The notes under the pieces are model-generated. The model had not been told where the DNA came from, made no database searches, and saw nothing but the letters and a program-made list of their open reading frames with translations. Positions 53,694 to 62,678 of a stretch of 64,000 bases of DNA are shown here, in pieces. The DNA comes from Sphingobium sp. B2D3C (GTDB taxonomy: Bacteria; Pseudomonadota; Alphaproteobacteria; Sphingomonadales; Sphingomonadaceae). The DNA is taken from the NCBI RefSeq assembly GCF_025961835.1, contig NZ_JAOQOK010000001.1:1860001-1924000 (forward strand), in the 5' to 3' direction. The translations under genes were made by a program, and so were the position numbers. Every line of letters begins with the position of its first letter. Position 1 is the stretch's first letter.

Positions 53694-54505
53694 CAGTACG
53701 GCCGGTCGCCTGCGATCGTCACCCGATAGCCCGAGCGTGTTTCCGGGAAATAATCCCAGGTCGCGAAATGCTGAGTGCAGCGATTGTCCCAGAAGGCGAC
53801 CGAATGCGGCTGCCAGCGGAAGCGGACCTGGAAATTCGGGTTCTTCACATGCTCGGTGAGGAAGCGCAGCACCGCATCGCCTTCCTCTGCCGAGAGGCCG
53901 TTGATCTTGATCGTCTTCGACTTGCTGATGAACAGGCATTTGCGCTTGGTCACCGGGTGGGTGCGGACGACAGGGTGGGTGTTGCGCGGGTAGACCTTGT
54001 CCACATCCGGGAACAACTCGCGATAGATGTGGTTGGAATCATGGACCGCCGTCAGCGGTTCCAGAAAAGCCTGCATGGCCGGCGACAGCGCATCATAAGC
54101 GGCATACATGCTCGACCACAGCGTATCGCCGCCCGTGGGTGGCACGGTGTGCATGTAGAGGATGCTGCCCATCGGCGGTTCGGCATCTTCGCTCAGGTCC
54201 GAATGCCAGTCCTCGCCTGCGATGAACTTGCTGTTCGCATCCGCATGGATCGCCACGATCTCGGGATGTTCGGCAAGGCCGGAAACCCCGCTGTGCAGCG
54301 CCAGCTCGCCGAAATAGCGGCCCAGGCGCTTGTGATTGTCATGCTCCAGATTCTGGTCGCGGAAGAACAGCACCTGATGCTCCATCAGGGCATCATGCAG
54401 TTCGCTGACGACCTTGTTGCCGAGCGGGACGTTCAGATCGACCCCGAACACTTCGGCACCGATCCGCCGGGTGACGGGGCGGATATCAAGAACATCATAG
54501 GACAT
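53693..54505 (-). CDS. TauD/TfdA-family Fe(II)/2-oxoglutarate dioxygenase
   Basis: A 270-residue TauD-type oxygenase. Iron triad His101-x-Asp103 (EDWHSDLSE) and His246 (CTQHFATWDY), with Arg261 for 2-oxoglutarate. The N-terminal DIRPVTRRIGAEVFGVDL is the usual TauD beginning. It is unlike the clavaminate-type enzyme at 39670 in length and motif context. It overlaps the serine hydrolase start by one base and lies 78 bases downstream of the AraC stop. Confidence 0.87.
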   Translation of the reverse strand: MSYDVLDIRPVTRRIGAEVFGVDLNVPLGNKVVSELHDALMEHQVLFFRDQNLEHDNHKRLGRYFGELALHSGVSGLAEHPEIVAIHADANSKFIAGEDWHSDLSEDAEPPMGSILYMHTVPPTGGDTLWSSMYAAYDALSPAMQAFLEPLTAVHDSNHIYRELFPDVDKVYPRNTHPVVRTHPVTKRKCLFISKSKTIKINGLSAEEGDAVLRFLTEHVKNPNFQVRFRWQPHSVAFWDNRCTQHFATWDYFPETRSGYRVTIAGDRPY

Positions 54506-54583
54506 GGCGAACAACCTCGACTGGAACGTGACCCTTGGCATGTGGGCTGCGCGATCATGCGCCAGCGGCGCACACACGTCTTG

Positions 54584-55603
54584 TCAGCCCGCGAAAGCTC
54601 GATTGTCCGGCAGCGCCTGCCGCGCATTGGCGCGGGTCTGACGCGGCGCCTCCTCGAAGCGCTCGCGATAGGCCCGGCTGAAATGCGCCGACTGGTTGAA
54701 ACCCCAGCGGAAGGCGATCTCGGAAATGCTCAATTGCGCATGGAGCGGATTGACGAGATCGGCTCGCGCGCGCTCAAGGCGCCGCCCTTTCACATAGCCG
54801 GTCACCGTCTGCCCCGAACGCGCGAAGAGCTGCTGGATATAGCGCACCGACACGCCCTCGCTGCGCGCAACGGACTGCACCGAGAGGTCCGCGTCGGTCA
54901 GATTGGTTTCGATCGTGCGGCAGATCCTCTCGAATTGCCGGGCGCGGTGCGCGGCGGCACCACCTTTGGCCTCCACGCCGCCGGCATGGGCGATCACTGG
55001 CACGAGCAATTCGATCAGCGCAGTCTCAAGCGGCGCGAATTCGCGCGCCCGGCCTTCCGAGAGCGAGTCGGCAGCGCTGCGCAGCAGCATCAGCAGCGCG
55101 TGAGCCACCATGCTGTCCGGCTGAATAACGCCGATGCGCCGCGCCAGCGGCGCCAGCATCCGCGCATCGATCGCGACGCTGGGGATGCGCACGAAGAACT
55201 GGCGAAACTGCGTCTTGAACCGCAACGCAGCATCCACGCCCGTCGCGCCGTAGATGAGGCAGTCGCCGGTGAGCGGCATCACGCCTTCATGCGTCTCCAG
55301 CGAGGCCTCGCCATCGATGAGCAGACCCAGCCACAGGCCCGGTGCGGCCCCCGGCGTGCGGCCCGCGATGGTGAGGGCGCCGCCCGTCACCACCGCGAAT
55401 TCGAAGCCCATCGGCGAGGTGATGGCGAGCACCGACCCGCCTGCCTCTGCCGTGTTCGGAAACGGCATCTGCAGGCGCTGCATGGCGGCGGCCCATGCCG
55501 GGGCGCGCTCCGCCGCCGGCAGCGACGCGACGTCGAAGGACCAGGCGTCCGGACTGGAGACTGCCTCCCCCGGCCGGGCCGGATCAGCGGGGATCGCGGA
55601 CAC
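54584..55603 (-). CDS. AraC family transcriptional regulator
   Basis: A 339-residue AraC protein with an AraC-binding-like sensor (~1-200) and a C-terminal HTH (NLTDADLSVQSVARSEGVSVRYIQQLFARSGQTVTGYVKGRRLERARADL and ISEIAFRWGFNQSAHFSRAYRERFEEAP). The GTG start at 55603 follows AAGGG and overlaps the end of the acetamidase gene by 20 bases; an upstream ATG at 55666 would overlap further. Its HTH and sensor resemble those of the fusion at 50042, so both may answer related signals. Confidence 0.83.
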   Translation of the reverse strand: MSAIPADPARPGEAVSSPDAWSFDVASLPAAERAPAWAAAMQRLQMPFPNTAEAGGSVLAITSPMGFEFAVVTGGALTIAGRTPGAAPGLWLGLLIDGEASLETHEGVMPLTGDCLIYGATGVDAALRFKTQFRQFFVRIPSVAIDARMLAPLARRIGVIQPDSMVAHALLMLLRSAADSLSEGRAREFAPLETALIELLVPVIAHAGGVEAKGGAAAHRARQFERICRTIETNLTDADLSVQSVARSEGVSVRYIQQLFARSGQTVTGYVKGRRLERARADLVNPLHAQLSISEIAFRWGFNQSAHFSRAYRERFEEAPRQTRANARQALPDNRAFAG

Positions 55604-56675
55604 TGCCCTTGTTCGGGAACATGCCACGGTCGATCCGCACATGGATGCCCTGCGTGCCATCGACAACCTGCGTCACGCCAAAGTCGGCGCCGACGCTCAT
55701 CAGCGAATAGGCGTCCGTCCGCGACAGGCCCTGATGTTCGGAGAGCAGTTCGATCATGTCCATCGCGGCATTCTTCATCGCCGCATCGAGATCGTCGCCA
55801 AAGCCGTGGACGATCCAGTGATTGGGCGTCTCCAGCAGCGGCGATGGGAACTTGAAATCCTTGCGCAGGATGATCTGGAACAGCACGTCGAGCGAAGCTT
55901 CGATGGCGGTGCCGCTGATCTCGCCATCGCCCTGGCTGACATGCGGATCGCCGATGGAGAACAGCCCGCCCTTCACCTGCACGGGATAATACATGCGGGC
56001 ATTGGCGCCGATCCGCCAGTTATCGATATTGCCGCCATGCAGGCCCGGCGGGATGGTGCTGACCGGCGCATCGACCGCAGGCGCGACGCCGGCGGTGCCG
56101 AGATGCGGGCGGGCAGGAATGGTTACGCCGGGCAGCGCCGGTTGCCGGTCGCAATGCGGGCAATTGGTGATGCGGCCGGGCGTCGTATAAACGCCCTCGA
56201 CATCATAGGCGTAAAGCGCGGTGGCGGTGTTGGCGTTCGGGTCCAGCTCGTAGATCGTCACCCGCTCGGTCTCGCCGAACTCCTTGTAGAGATGCCCCCA
56301 GTTCGCCTGCAGATTGGAGCCGTAGTTGAAGCGCGGCGTCATCTGGAAATAGCGCACCTCCAGCATGTCGCCGGGCTCTGCGCCCTCGACATAGATCGGC
56401 CCGGTCATGATGTGACAGCCCGGTGCGCGCGTGCTGGGATCGACCTCGGTAAAGATGCGCTGGATGTGCTCGTCGAACATCAGCTCGGGATCGTCGCCAG
56501 CGTGGTGCGTCACCGCCTGCGCCTGGATGAGATCGCCGCTCTTGACGGTCAGCGCCGGTTTCAGTTCCGGTGAGAAGAAGCCCCAGTGCACGGTCTCAGG
56601 CGTCGCCCGCAAATAGTGCAGCGCTCCGGGCTGCGTTTCGCTCCGTCGCATTCCATGATTGCAGATCAGCGCCAT
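55584..56675 (-). CDS. Acetamidase/formamidase family protein
   Basis: A 363-residue FmdA/AmdA-type amidase. Motifs: TVHWGFFSPELKP, THHAGDDPELM, TGPIYVEGAEPGDMLEVR, HLGTAGVAP, GGNIDNWRIG and GDPHVSQGDGE followed by GTAIE, the metal-site block. A CPHC stretch at about residue 170 may bind metal. It hydrolyses short amides. First gene of acetamidase-AraC pair. It is about the length of a single formamidase, unlike the 781-residue fusion. Confidence 0.87.
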   Translation of the reverse strand: MALICNHGMRRSETQPGALHYLRATPETVHWGFFSPELKPALTVKSGDLIQAQAVTHHAGDDPELMFDEHIQRIFTEVDPSTRAPGCHIMTGPIYVEGAEPGDMLEVRYFQMTPRFNYGSNLQANWGHLYKEFGETERVTIYELDPNANTATALYAYDVEGVYTTPGRITNCPHCDRQPALPGVTIPARPHLGTAGVAPAVDAPVSTIPPGLHGGNIDNWRIGANARMYYPVQVKGGLFSIGDPHVSQGDGEISGTAIEASLDVLFQIILRKDFKFPSPLLETPNHWIVHGFGDDLDAAMKNAAMDMIELLSEHQGLSRTDAYSLMSVGADFGVTQVVDGTQGIHVRIDRGMFPNKGSVRDPR

Positions 56676-56715
56676 AATTCCCCTGCTCGTCAGTCAGTGT
56701 TGGGTTTGTGGAGGC

Positions 56716-57498
56716 TCAGGAAGCCCCGATGAGGATGCTCGTCATGCCGAGCGACTTGTGATGGATGAAATTGGGGTGCAGCTGCGCTTCCTCACCCGGA
56801 TGACGCGCACCCAGCACATAGAGCAGCGGCCAGAAATGGTCGGGCGTCGGCACCGACAGGCGGGCATCGTCGCCCAGCGCCGCGAAATCGATGACCGTCT
56901 GCGGGCGATCCGCGACCACGGCGTCCAGCATCGTGCTGTTGAACCGGTCGGCCCACGGATAGGGCTCGGCATCCGGGTTGTTCCAGTCCATCGCCGGCAG
57001 ATTGTGGACGATGTTGCCGGTGCCCATGATGAGCACGCCCTCGTCGCGCAGCGGGCGGAGCATCTGGCCGATCTTCCAATGCTGCTCGGGCGTGGCATTC
57101 ACGTCCATGCCCAGCTGCACGACCGGAATATCGGCCTCGGGATAGGCGTGGACGAGCACCGTCCAGGTGCCATGATCCAGGCCCCAATTGGCATCCATAT
57201 GGACCGGCACCGGATCGAGCAGTTCGGCAACGCGCCGCGCCAGGGCGGGATCGCCGGGCGCCGGATATTGCATGTCGAACAAGGCCTGCGGAAAGGCGCC
57301 GAAATCATGGATCGTGCGGGGCTGCGCCATCGCCGTCACGGCCGTGCCGCGTGTCAGCCAGTGCGCCGAGATGCACAGGATCGCCTTGGGCTTGCCGATG
57401 CTCTGTGCGATGCCCTGCCAGGCCTGCGTGGTGCTGCTCTGCTCGAGCGCCACCATGGGGCTGCCATGACCGAAGAAGATCAGCGGCAGGCGGCTCAT
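56716..57498 (-). CDS. LigB/DODA-family extradiol ring-cleavage dioxygenase-like protein
   Basis: A 260-residue member of the 4,5-DOPA dioxygenase-extradiol (YgiD) group, class III extradiol fold. Metal residues seen are His11 in FFGHGSP, His46 in ISAHW, His109 in LDHGTW, His165 in GTGNIVHN and His221 in PDHFWP. These enzymes cleave catechols, though many bacterial members have unclear substrates. The start MSRLPL at 57498 fits the family; nine further upstream codons are open. With the Rieske enzyme it would hydroxylate then open an aromatic ring. Confidence 0.83.
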   Translation of the reverse strand: MSRLPLIFFGHGSPMVALEQSSTTQAWQGIAQSIGKPKAILCISAHWLTRGTAVTAMAQPRTIHDFGAFPQALFDMQYPAPGDPALARRVAELLDPVPVHMDANWGLDHGTWTVLVHAYPEADIPVVQLGMDVNATPEQHWKIGQMLRPLRDEGVLIMGTGNIVHNLPAMDWNNPDAEPYPWADRFNSTMLDAVVADRPQTVIDFAALGDDARLSVPTPDHFWPLLYVLGARHPGEEAQLHPNFIHHKSLGMTSILIGAS

Positions 57499-57699
57499 TG
57501 TCCGTCTCCCGCTGCGCAGGCGCACCTTGCGGACGGACAGGGTTGAACTTGTAGGCTCATGGTCGCTTTTGCCTCATGCTTGCCGCTCGGGCCGTTGCAT
57601 TGGATGACTGGAGGCTATGGGAAGGGTCGCGGCCCGGTCTTGCAGATTGGCGCACAACATGTTGTTCCGCCAACCCGCCAAGCGGGCCGCGCGCACCCC

Positions 57700-58185
57700 T
57701 CATTCCTTGGTGAACGTCTCGGGAATCTGCGGATTCTCGCCCGCCTTGCCCCACAGCAGGATCTCATTGCCCCACGGGTCGACGAAGCAGTGGTTATAGC
57801 CGTTGAACTCGGCCCAATAATGGTCGCGCCACAGCAGGGTCGCGCCCAGCTCCTGCGCCGTCGCCAGGATTCGATCCGCCGAATCATCGTCGCTGATCAA
57901 CACCCAGATGCGCGGCTTGCGGCCATCGCTGGCGATATGGCGCGGCGCGACGCCTGCCGGGTCGGGATGCGGGCGCATATTGTCGACCTTGGCGATGCCC
58001 ATATGGAGATTGCCGATCTCGCTGTCCGTCCCGTCCTTCTTCTTGAAGAAGCCGCCCGGCACCATGCGGTGATAGACGCCCATCGGGCGGGGATCATTCT
58101 CCCAGCCGAAGACCTGCGCGTAGAATTCGCCGGCAGCATTGGGATCGTCGGCGGGAATATCGAAGAAAATAAGCGAATTGGTCAT
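57700..58185 (-). CDS. VOC family protein (glyoxalase/bleomycin-resistance fold)
   Basis: A 161-residue vicinal-oxygen-chelate protein with two beta-alpha-beta-beta-beta modules: FFDIPADDPNAAGEFYAQVFGW at the N-terminus and WAEFNGYNHCFVDPWGNEILLWGK at the C-terminus. Possible metal ligands are an Asp/His near the start, His42 and a Glu near the end. GAGG lies five bases before the ATG at 58185. It sits between the LigB-type gene and the Rieske gene; an extradiol dioxygenase, isomerase or binding role is possible. Confidence 0.8.
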   Translation of the reverse strand: MTNSLIFFDIPADDPNAAGEFYAQVFGWENDPRPMGVYHRMVPGGFFKKKDGTDSEIGNLHMGIAKVDNMRPHPDPAGVAPRHIASDGRKPRIWVLISDDDSADRILATAQELGATLLWRDHYWAEFNGYNHCFVDPWGNEILLWGKAGENPQIPETFTKE

Positions 58186-58329
58186 CATCACCTCTGACTG
58201 GACACAAGCCTTTCGGCCGCCGCGCCAGTTAGGCAGCGCGGCGGACGCGAAGCTGTGTCTCCTGCGAACAATGTTTTGATTTCGGGCCTCAGCCCGTCGC
58301 GGCGAGGCCCTGCCCCGCCGCCGGCGAGA

Positions 58330-59532
58330 TCAGGAGGTTGCGTGCAACCGCGTGACCGGCGCCGAGGGGCCGCGACGACGGTCCCACTCCTGCTGGTAGC
58401 GGTCCACCAGCCACACATTGAGCTGGCGCTGCGCATCTTCCTGCCAGCTGTAGCGCCCGCGCGGGGCGAAGCGGGACGAGAGCCCCTGCTGCACCAGCAG
58501 ATCGACGTGCAGATCCTGCGCGACGATATCCGCCGTGTGCTCGTCATTGATCCGGCGCTTTTCCTCGAACTCCGGGTCCTCGAAGGCGCTGGGATGATAG
58601 AGGCTGCCGAAGGTCAGGCCGTGCGTGGTCGGCGAACGCGCATCCATGATGAGGTAGATCACCACATCGTTGAGCACGACCAGCGACAGCGTCGGCGGCA
58701 GGTTCACGAACAGCAGCCGGCTCTGCTCCTCCTCCGTCAGCTTGGGGAAGACCGGCAGCAGCGCCTTCTCGGTGGGGTTGAAGCTCGCATTGGGGTGCGT
58801 GGACCCGTTGAGGCGATAATAGCCCGCCGTCTCGCGCGGCACTTCGGGGAAGCTCGCCAGCGAACTCGGGACGAAATCGTGCAGCCCCTGGTGAAGCCGG
58901 CTGGCATGATAACCATCATTGTTATTCTCGAACTGGACCTTCCAGTTCCACGGATATTCGTGGGACAGCGGCTCGGGGCCGCGCAGGCTGGCAAACTCGT
59001 AATTCGCCACTACCGGCTCGATCGGCCCCATGCGCGAGGCCAGCGATTCCGCTTCCGGATCGAAATTGACGAAGATGAAGCCGTGCCACAGCTCCACCTT
59101 GAGCTTGGGCAGATTATACTGCGCCTTGTCGAAATTGCAGGTGCGGCCCATCGCCGGTGCGCCGACCAGCTTGCCGTCCAGATCATAGGACCAGTGGTGA
59201 TAGGGGCAGGTGAAACCGCGCGTATTGCCCTTGCCTTCCGCCACCAGCATGGCGCGGTGCTGGCACACGGCAGACATGGCCTTGATCTCCCCGTCCCGCC
59301 CGCGCGAAATGATGATCGGCTCATTGGCGTGGCTGGTCGTGAAGAAATCCCCGACATCCGCGATCCACTCGTCCCGCCCGACGCACAGCCATTCGCGATA
59401 AAACAGCGCGTCCTTCTCGAACTCGTAGAACTCCTGACTCGTGTATATCTCCGGCGGCAGCGTCTCCGCCTCTTCCGTGGGCTTCACCGAGGAGGCAAAG
59501 CTGTCGAAGAACTTGTCGGTCAGAAGAGTCAT
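58330..59532 (-). CDS. Rieske-type aromatic ring-hydroxylating oxygenase, alpha subunit
   Basis: A 400-residue Rieske non-heme oxygenase. The [2Fe-2S] ligands are Cys90-x-His92 (CQHRAML) and Cys109-x2-His112 (CPYHHW). The mononuclear iron ligands are His209 and His214 (NNNDGYHASRLHQ) with bridging Asp206, and an Asp further on. Length and single-subunit nature fit the alpha-only class (carnitine, toluate or dicamba type) rather than alpha-beta enzymes; no beta subunit, ferredoxin or reductase gene is seen nearby. It likely starts a pathway continued by the LigB-type enzyme. Start at 59532 chosen as the first Met with a sensible N-terminus. Confidence 0.87.
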   Translation of the reverse strand: MTLLTDKFFDSFASSVKPTEEAETLPPEIYTSQEFYEFEKDALFYREWLCVGRDEWIADVGDFFTTSHANEPIIISRGRDGEIKAMSAVCQHRAMLVAEGKGNTRGFTCPYHHWSYDLDGKLVGAPAMGRTCNFDKAQYNLPKLKVELWHGFIFVNFDPEAESLASRMGPIEPVVANYEFASLRGPEPLSHEYPWNWKVQFENNNDGYHASRLHQGLHDFVPSSLASFPEVPRETAGYYRLNGSTHPNASFNPTEKALLPVFPKLTEEEQSRLLFVNLPPTLSLVVLNDVVIYLIMDARSPTTHGLTFGSLYHPSAFEDPEFEEKRRINDEHTADIVAQDLHVDLLVQQGLSSRFAPRGRYSWQEDAQRQLNVWLVDRYQQEWDRRRGPSAPVTRLHATS

Positions 59533-59847
59533 GTCACATCCTCGCAATTGGCGTCCATGCCGCGCCGCGCGTTCAGTCCCGACCCTCAGCCAGAACCGCC
59601 ATGCAGCGCGAAGCACCCCAGGCTGAGAAGATGTGTACCAAGCGCCGCCCCCACTGGCTTTGCGCCGGGCGACCAACTTTTTGTCGAGGGAAGCAGGGTG
59701 GACCGGGTGACGCGAAGCTGCGCGGGTAGCCCGGTCGCCATCAATAAGAGAGGTTGGGGTGCGTTCCGGACGCGGCGCTGGCCCGACGCCGCGCATTCAC
59801 GACGGGGCACGCTCTATAGCGCTCAACAGACTTTCGATTAAGGGAAA
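59533..59847. promoter_or_regulatory. Intergenic region between the Rieske gene and tRNA-Ala
   Basis: A 315-base region that must hold the Rieske-operon promoter. The frame is open across much of it on both strands without any ribosome binding site or recognisable protein, as is common at this GC content. I see no repeat or hairpin of note. Confidence 0.4.
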
Positions 59848-59923
59848 TGGTGGAGCCGAGGGGGATCGAACCCCTGACCTCTACACTGCCAGTGTAGCGC
59901 TCTCCCAGCTGAGCTACGGCCCC
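59848..59923 (-). tRNA. tRNA-Ala(GGC)
   Basis: A 76-base cloverleaf on the minus strand: acceptor GGGGCCG/CGGCTCC with one G-T pair, D-arm AGCTCAGCTGGGAGAGC, anticodon stem CTACA/TGTAG with loop CTGGCAG (anticodon GGC), T-arm GGTTCGATCC and encoded CCA. It marks the right boundary of the accessory region. Confidence 0.97.
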
Positions 59924-60033
59924 GATCATTGCAGCGGCGACGGGTGGGTCCGTCGCGGCGAGGCGCTGCCTTTAGGTCAGGCTCTGCCTCGCTGCAAGTC
60001 CATTTTTTATGGCGCGCAATCTTTCCTGCGCGC

Positions 60034-60363
60034 TCAGTTTTCTTCGTCGTTATCGTCGCCGGCATCGACGCCGAGATCGTCGTCGCCGCCGAGATCGACG
60101 TCGTTGTCGGGCGAGCCTTCGGCCTCATCGACGTCGATGTCGATGTCCAGATCATCGTCCGCCGTGCTTTCCGTATCCGCACCGGCCGCGACCTTCTGCG
60201 GCGCTTCCTCGAAGGGCAGCGGCTGCTTGGACTTGAGCACGGGCTCGGGCGTCCAGACATTGCCGCATTCGATGCATGTCACGGGCTCGTCCTTGCCCAG
60301 ATCATAGAAGCGCGTTGCGCATTTGGGGCAGGTCCGCTTCGATCCCCATTCAGGCTTCACCAT
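60034..60363 (-). CDS. TIGR02300 family protein (FYDLN acid)
   Basis: A 109-residue protein. Start MVKPEWG, then two CxxC pairs forming a zinc-ribbon (KRTCPKCATRFYDLGKDEPVTCIECGNVW) containing the FYDLG signature, and a tail of Asp/Glu-rich repeats (ESTADDDLDIDIDVDEAEG). This matches TIGR02300 in alphaproteobacteria, where it often precedes aroA. Function unknown. It is divergent from aroA, with a shared 172-base promoter region. Confidence 0.9.
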   Translation of the reverse strand: MVKPEWGSKRTCPKCATRFYDLGKDEPVTCIECGNVWTPEPVLKSKQPLPFEEAPQKVAAGADTESTADDDLDIDIDVDEAEGSPDNDVDLGGDDDLGVDAGDDNDEEN

Positions 60364-60535
60364 GTGCCGCCTCATCCTTCCAGAGAGTAATAGCCAAGTG
60401 CGCGGACAGGCAGGCCTGCCGCGAAGTGTGGGGCGCCTTGCCATAGCGGGCGGGCACTGTCAAAAGCAGTTCGCCATTTTTATTGCCCGCCCTCCTGCTC
60501 CGCGCAGCGACGGCCATTTTTCGGACCTGATTTTC

Positions 60536-61876
60536 ATGACTGACATTGCGCGCAACATGCTCTTCGAGCCTGGTGCTCCGCTGCGTGGCACGGTGACCGT
60601 GCCCGGCGACAAGAGCATTTCCCACCGATCCCTGATGTTGTCCGCGCTGGCGGTGGGCGAGAGCTGCGTCTCCGGCCTGCTGGAAGGCGAGGACGTGCTG
60701 GCAACGGCGGCGGCGATGCGGGCGCTCGGCGCGCAGATCACGCGCGGCGAGGACGGCGTGTGGCGCATTCATGGCGTCGGCGTCGGCAGCCTGACGCAGC
60801 CCGCGACCGCGCTCGACATGGGCAATAGCGGCACCTCCACGCGCCTGCTGATGGGCCTGCTGGCGAGCCATGATCTCACCGCGACCTTCGTGGGCGACGC
60901 CTCGCTCAGCAAGCGCCCAATGGGCCGCGTGACCACACCGCTCGGGCTGATGGGCGCCGAGTTCATGACCTCGCCGGGCGGCCGCCTGCCGCTGACCATG
61001 CGCGGCATCGCCCCGGCGGTGCCGATCGAGTACCGGCTGCCGGTCGCCTCGGCGCAGGTCAAATCGGCGGTGCTGCTGGCCGGACTCAATACGCCGGGCA
61101 TCACCCGCGTCATCGAGCCGGTGCCGACGCGCGACCACAGTGAGCGGATGCTGCGCGGCTTCGGGGTGGACCTGACCGTGGAGACCGAGGCGGACGGCAC
61201 GCGGATCATCTCGCTAACCGGTGAGGCGGAACTCGAGCCGCAGACATTGGTGGTGCCGGGCGACCCCTCCTCCGCCGCCTTCCCCGTGGTCGCGGCGCTG
61301 ATCACGCCGGGATCGGACATCACCGTCACCAATGTCGGCATGAACCCCACCCGCACCGGCCTGTTCGCCATGCTGCAGGCGATGGGGGCGGACCTTACGC
61401 TGACCAACCAGCGGGAAGTCGGTGGCGAGCCGGTCGCGGATATCGTCGCGCGCCACAGCACGCTCACAGGCATCGACGTGCCGCCCGAGGTCGCGCCGAG
61501 CATGATCGATGAATTCCCGATCTTCTTCGTCGCGGCGGCCTGCGCACAGGGCACCACCCGCACCACCGGGCTGGACGAGCTGCGCGTAAAGGAATCGGAC
61601 CGACTCGCCCTGATGGCGCACGGCCTCGCCCGCCTCGGCGTGTCGGTAGAGGAGACACCCGACGGCCTCATCATCCACGGGCGCGGTGGCGAGCCGCTGG
61701 ACGGCGGCAATGAACCGCCGACGATCGGTGCCGATCTCGATCACCGCATCGCGATGAGCTTCGCGGTCGCCGGTCATCACACGCGCGGCGGCCTCATCAT
61801 CGACGATATGAGCCCGGTCGCGACGAGCTTTCCCGGCTTCACCGACATGCTGGCCACGCTCAAGGGCGCGGCATGA
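60536..61876 (+). CDS. aroA: 3-phosphoshikimate 1-carboxyvinyltransferase (EPSP synthase), class II-like
   Basis: A 446-residue EPSPS of the shikimate pathway. Motifs: [20 protein letters not shown] at 96-103, [63 protein letters not shown] and LRVKESDRL. Several blocks ([30 protein letters not shown]) match the CP4 class II enzyme closely. Where CP4 has Ala in GNAATG, this protein has Gly99, so glyphosate tolerance should not be assumed. Overlaps cmk by four bases. Confidence 0.96.
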   Translation: MTDIARNMLFEPGAPLRGTVTVPGDKSISHRSLMLSALAVGESCVSGLLEGEDVLATAAAMRALGAQITRGEDGVWRIHGVGVGSLTQPATALDMGNSGTSTRLLMGLLASHDLTATFVGDASLSKRPMGRVTTPLGLMGAEFMTSPGGRLPLTMRGIAPAVPIEYRLPVASAQVKSAVLLAGLNTPGITRVIEPVPTRDHSERMLRGFGVDLTVETEADGTRIISLTGEAELEPQTLVVPGDPSSAAFPVVAALITPGSDITVTNVGMNPTRTGLFAMLQAMGADLTLTNQREVGGEPVADIVARHSTLTGIDVPPEVAPSMIDEFPIFFVAAACAQGTTRTTGLDELRVKESDRLALMAHGLARLGVSVEETPDGLIIHGRGGEPLDGGNEPPTIGADLDHRIAMSFAVAGHHTRGGLIIDDMSPVATSFPGFTDMLATLKGAA

Positions 61877-62502
61877 TCATTGCCGTCGATGGTCCCGCCG
61901 CCTCCGGCAAGGGCACGATCGCGCGGGCACTGGCGCGGCATTACGGCCTGCCCCATCTCGACACGGGCTTGCTGTATCGCGCCGTCGGCGTGACAGTCGC
62001 GCGGCAGGGCGGCGATGCCGACAATCCGGCCGACGCCGCAGCGGCCTGCGCTTTTCCGGACAGCCTGCTCACCGATCCGGCACTGCGGTCGGAGGAAGCC
62101 GGCCCCCTCGCCAGCCGCGTCTCTCGCCACCCGCAGGTGCGCGCGGCGCTGCTGGAGCGCCAGCGCGCCTTCGCCGCACAGCCGGGCGGCGCGGTACTCG
62201 ACGGGCGCGATATCGGCACGGTGATCGCGCCGGATGCCGACGCCAAATTGTTCGTCACCGCCAGCCTTGCGGTGCGCGCGCAGCGCCGCCATGCGGAGCT
62301 TTCCGCCCATGGCCATCCCGTCGCGCTGGAGGCTCTCTCCGCCGACCTCGCCGAGCGTGACGCGCGGGACATGCAGCGCGCCGATGCGCCCCTGAAGCAG
62401 GCCCAAGATGCGGACTTGCTGGATACCAGCAATTTGAGTATAGACGCCGCCGTTCAGCATGCGATCGCGCTGGTGGACGCTCGCCTGAAGAGTCGCCATT
62501 AG
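61873..62502 (+). CDS. cmk: Cytidylate kinase
   Basis: A 209-residue CMP kinase. [15 protein letters not shown] is the P-loop, with [12 protein letters not shown] and [19 protein letters not shown]. It phosphorylates CMP and dCMP. The ATG overlaps the aroA stop (ATGA), so the two are co-translated; rpsA follows, the common aroA-cmk-rpsA order. A terminator at 62516-62549 separates it from rpsA. Confidence 0.97.
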   Translation: MIIAVDGPAASGKGTIARALARHYGLPHLDTGLLYRAVGVTVARQGGDADNPADAAAACAFPDSLLTDPALRSEEAGPLASRVSRHPQVRAALLERQRAFAAQPGGAVLDGRDIGTVIAPDADAKLFVTASLAVRAQRRHAELSAHGHPVALEALSADLAERDARDMQRADAPLKQAQDADLLDTSNLSIDAAVQHAIALVDARLKSRH

Positions 62503-62515
62503 ACGGCTTGGATGA

Positions 62516-62549
62516 GGCGCTTCGCGTTGCGAGGCGCCCTTTTGCTTTT
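62516..62549 (+). terminator. Rho-independent terminator after cmk
   Basis: Stem GGCGC/GCGCC with an inner CGC/GCG, followed by CTTTTGCTTTT. It should limit read-through from aroA-cmk into rpsA. Confidence 0.75.
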
Positions 62550-62678
62550 CCCAAAGCACGAGTGATCGCCTTCGCGCCGCCTGGTGAATGCCCGGCCGGC
62601 ATGAGGTCGTTCGGGCAGTTTGGCCAAAGACCACCGGAGACAACCGGTTGGCCAGCAACGACTTGAAGGAACTCTCAC
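62550..62678 (+). other. Leader of rpsA, possibly structured
   Basis: The 129 bases before rpsA contain a possible hairpin TTGGCCAAAGACC...GGTTGGCCAGCA (~62620-62655) near the ribosome binding site GAAGGAA. S1 controls its own mRNA in other proteobacteria, so a folded leader would fit, but no consensus was compared. Confidence 0.4.

Noticed and set aside
53579..55855. A 758-codon plus-strand frame over the dioxygenase, AraC and serine hydrolase genes
   Set aside because: Antisense to three genes with clear motifs; composition like other shadows.
58255..59841. A 528-codon plus-strand frame opposite the Rieske gene
   Set aside because: Antisense of a gene with intact iron ligands, no domain seen.
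34196..59923. The accessory region as an integrated element with att sites at the tRNAs
   Set aside because: No integrase and no duplicated tRNA 3' end was found, so only the location, not an insertion event, can be claimed.
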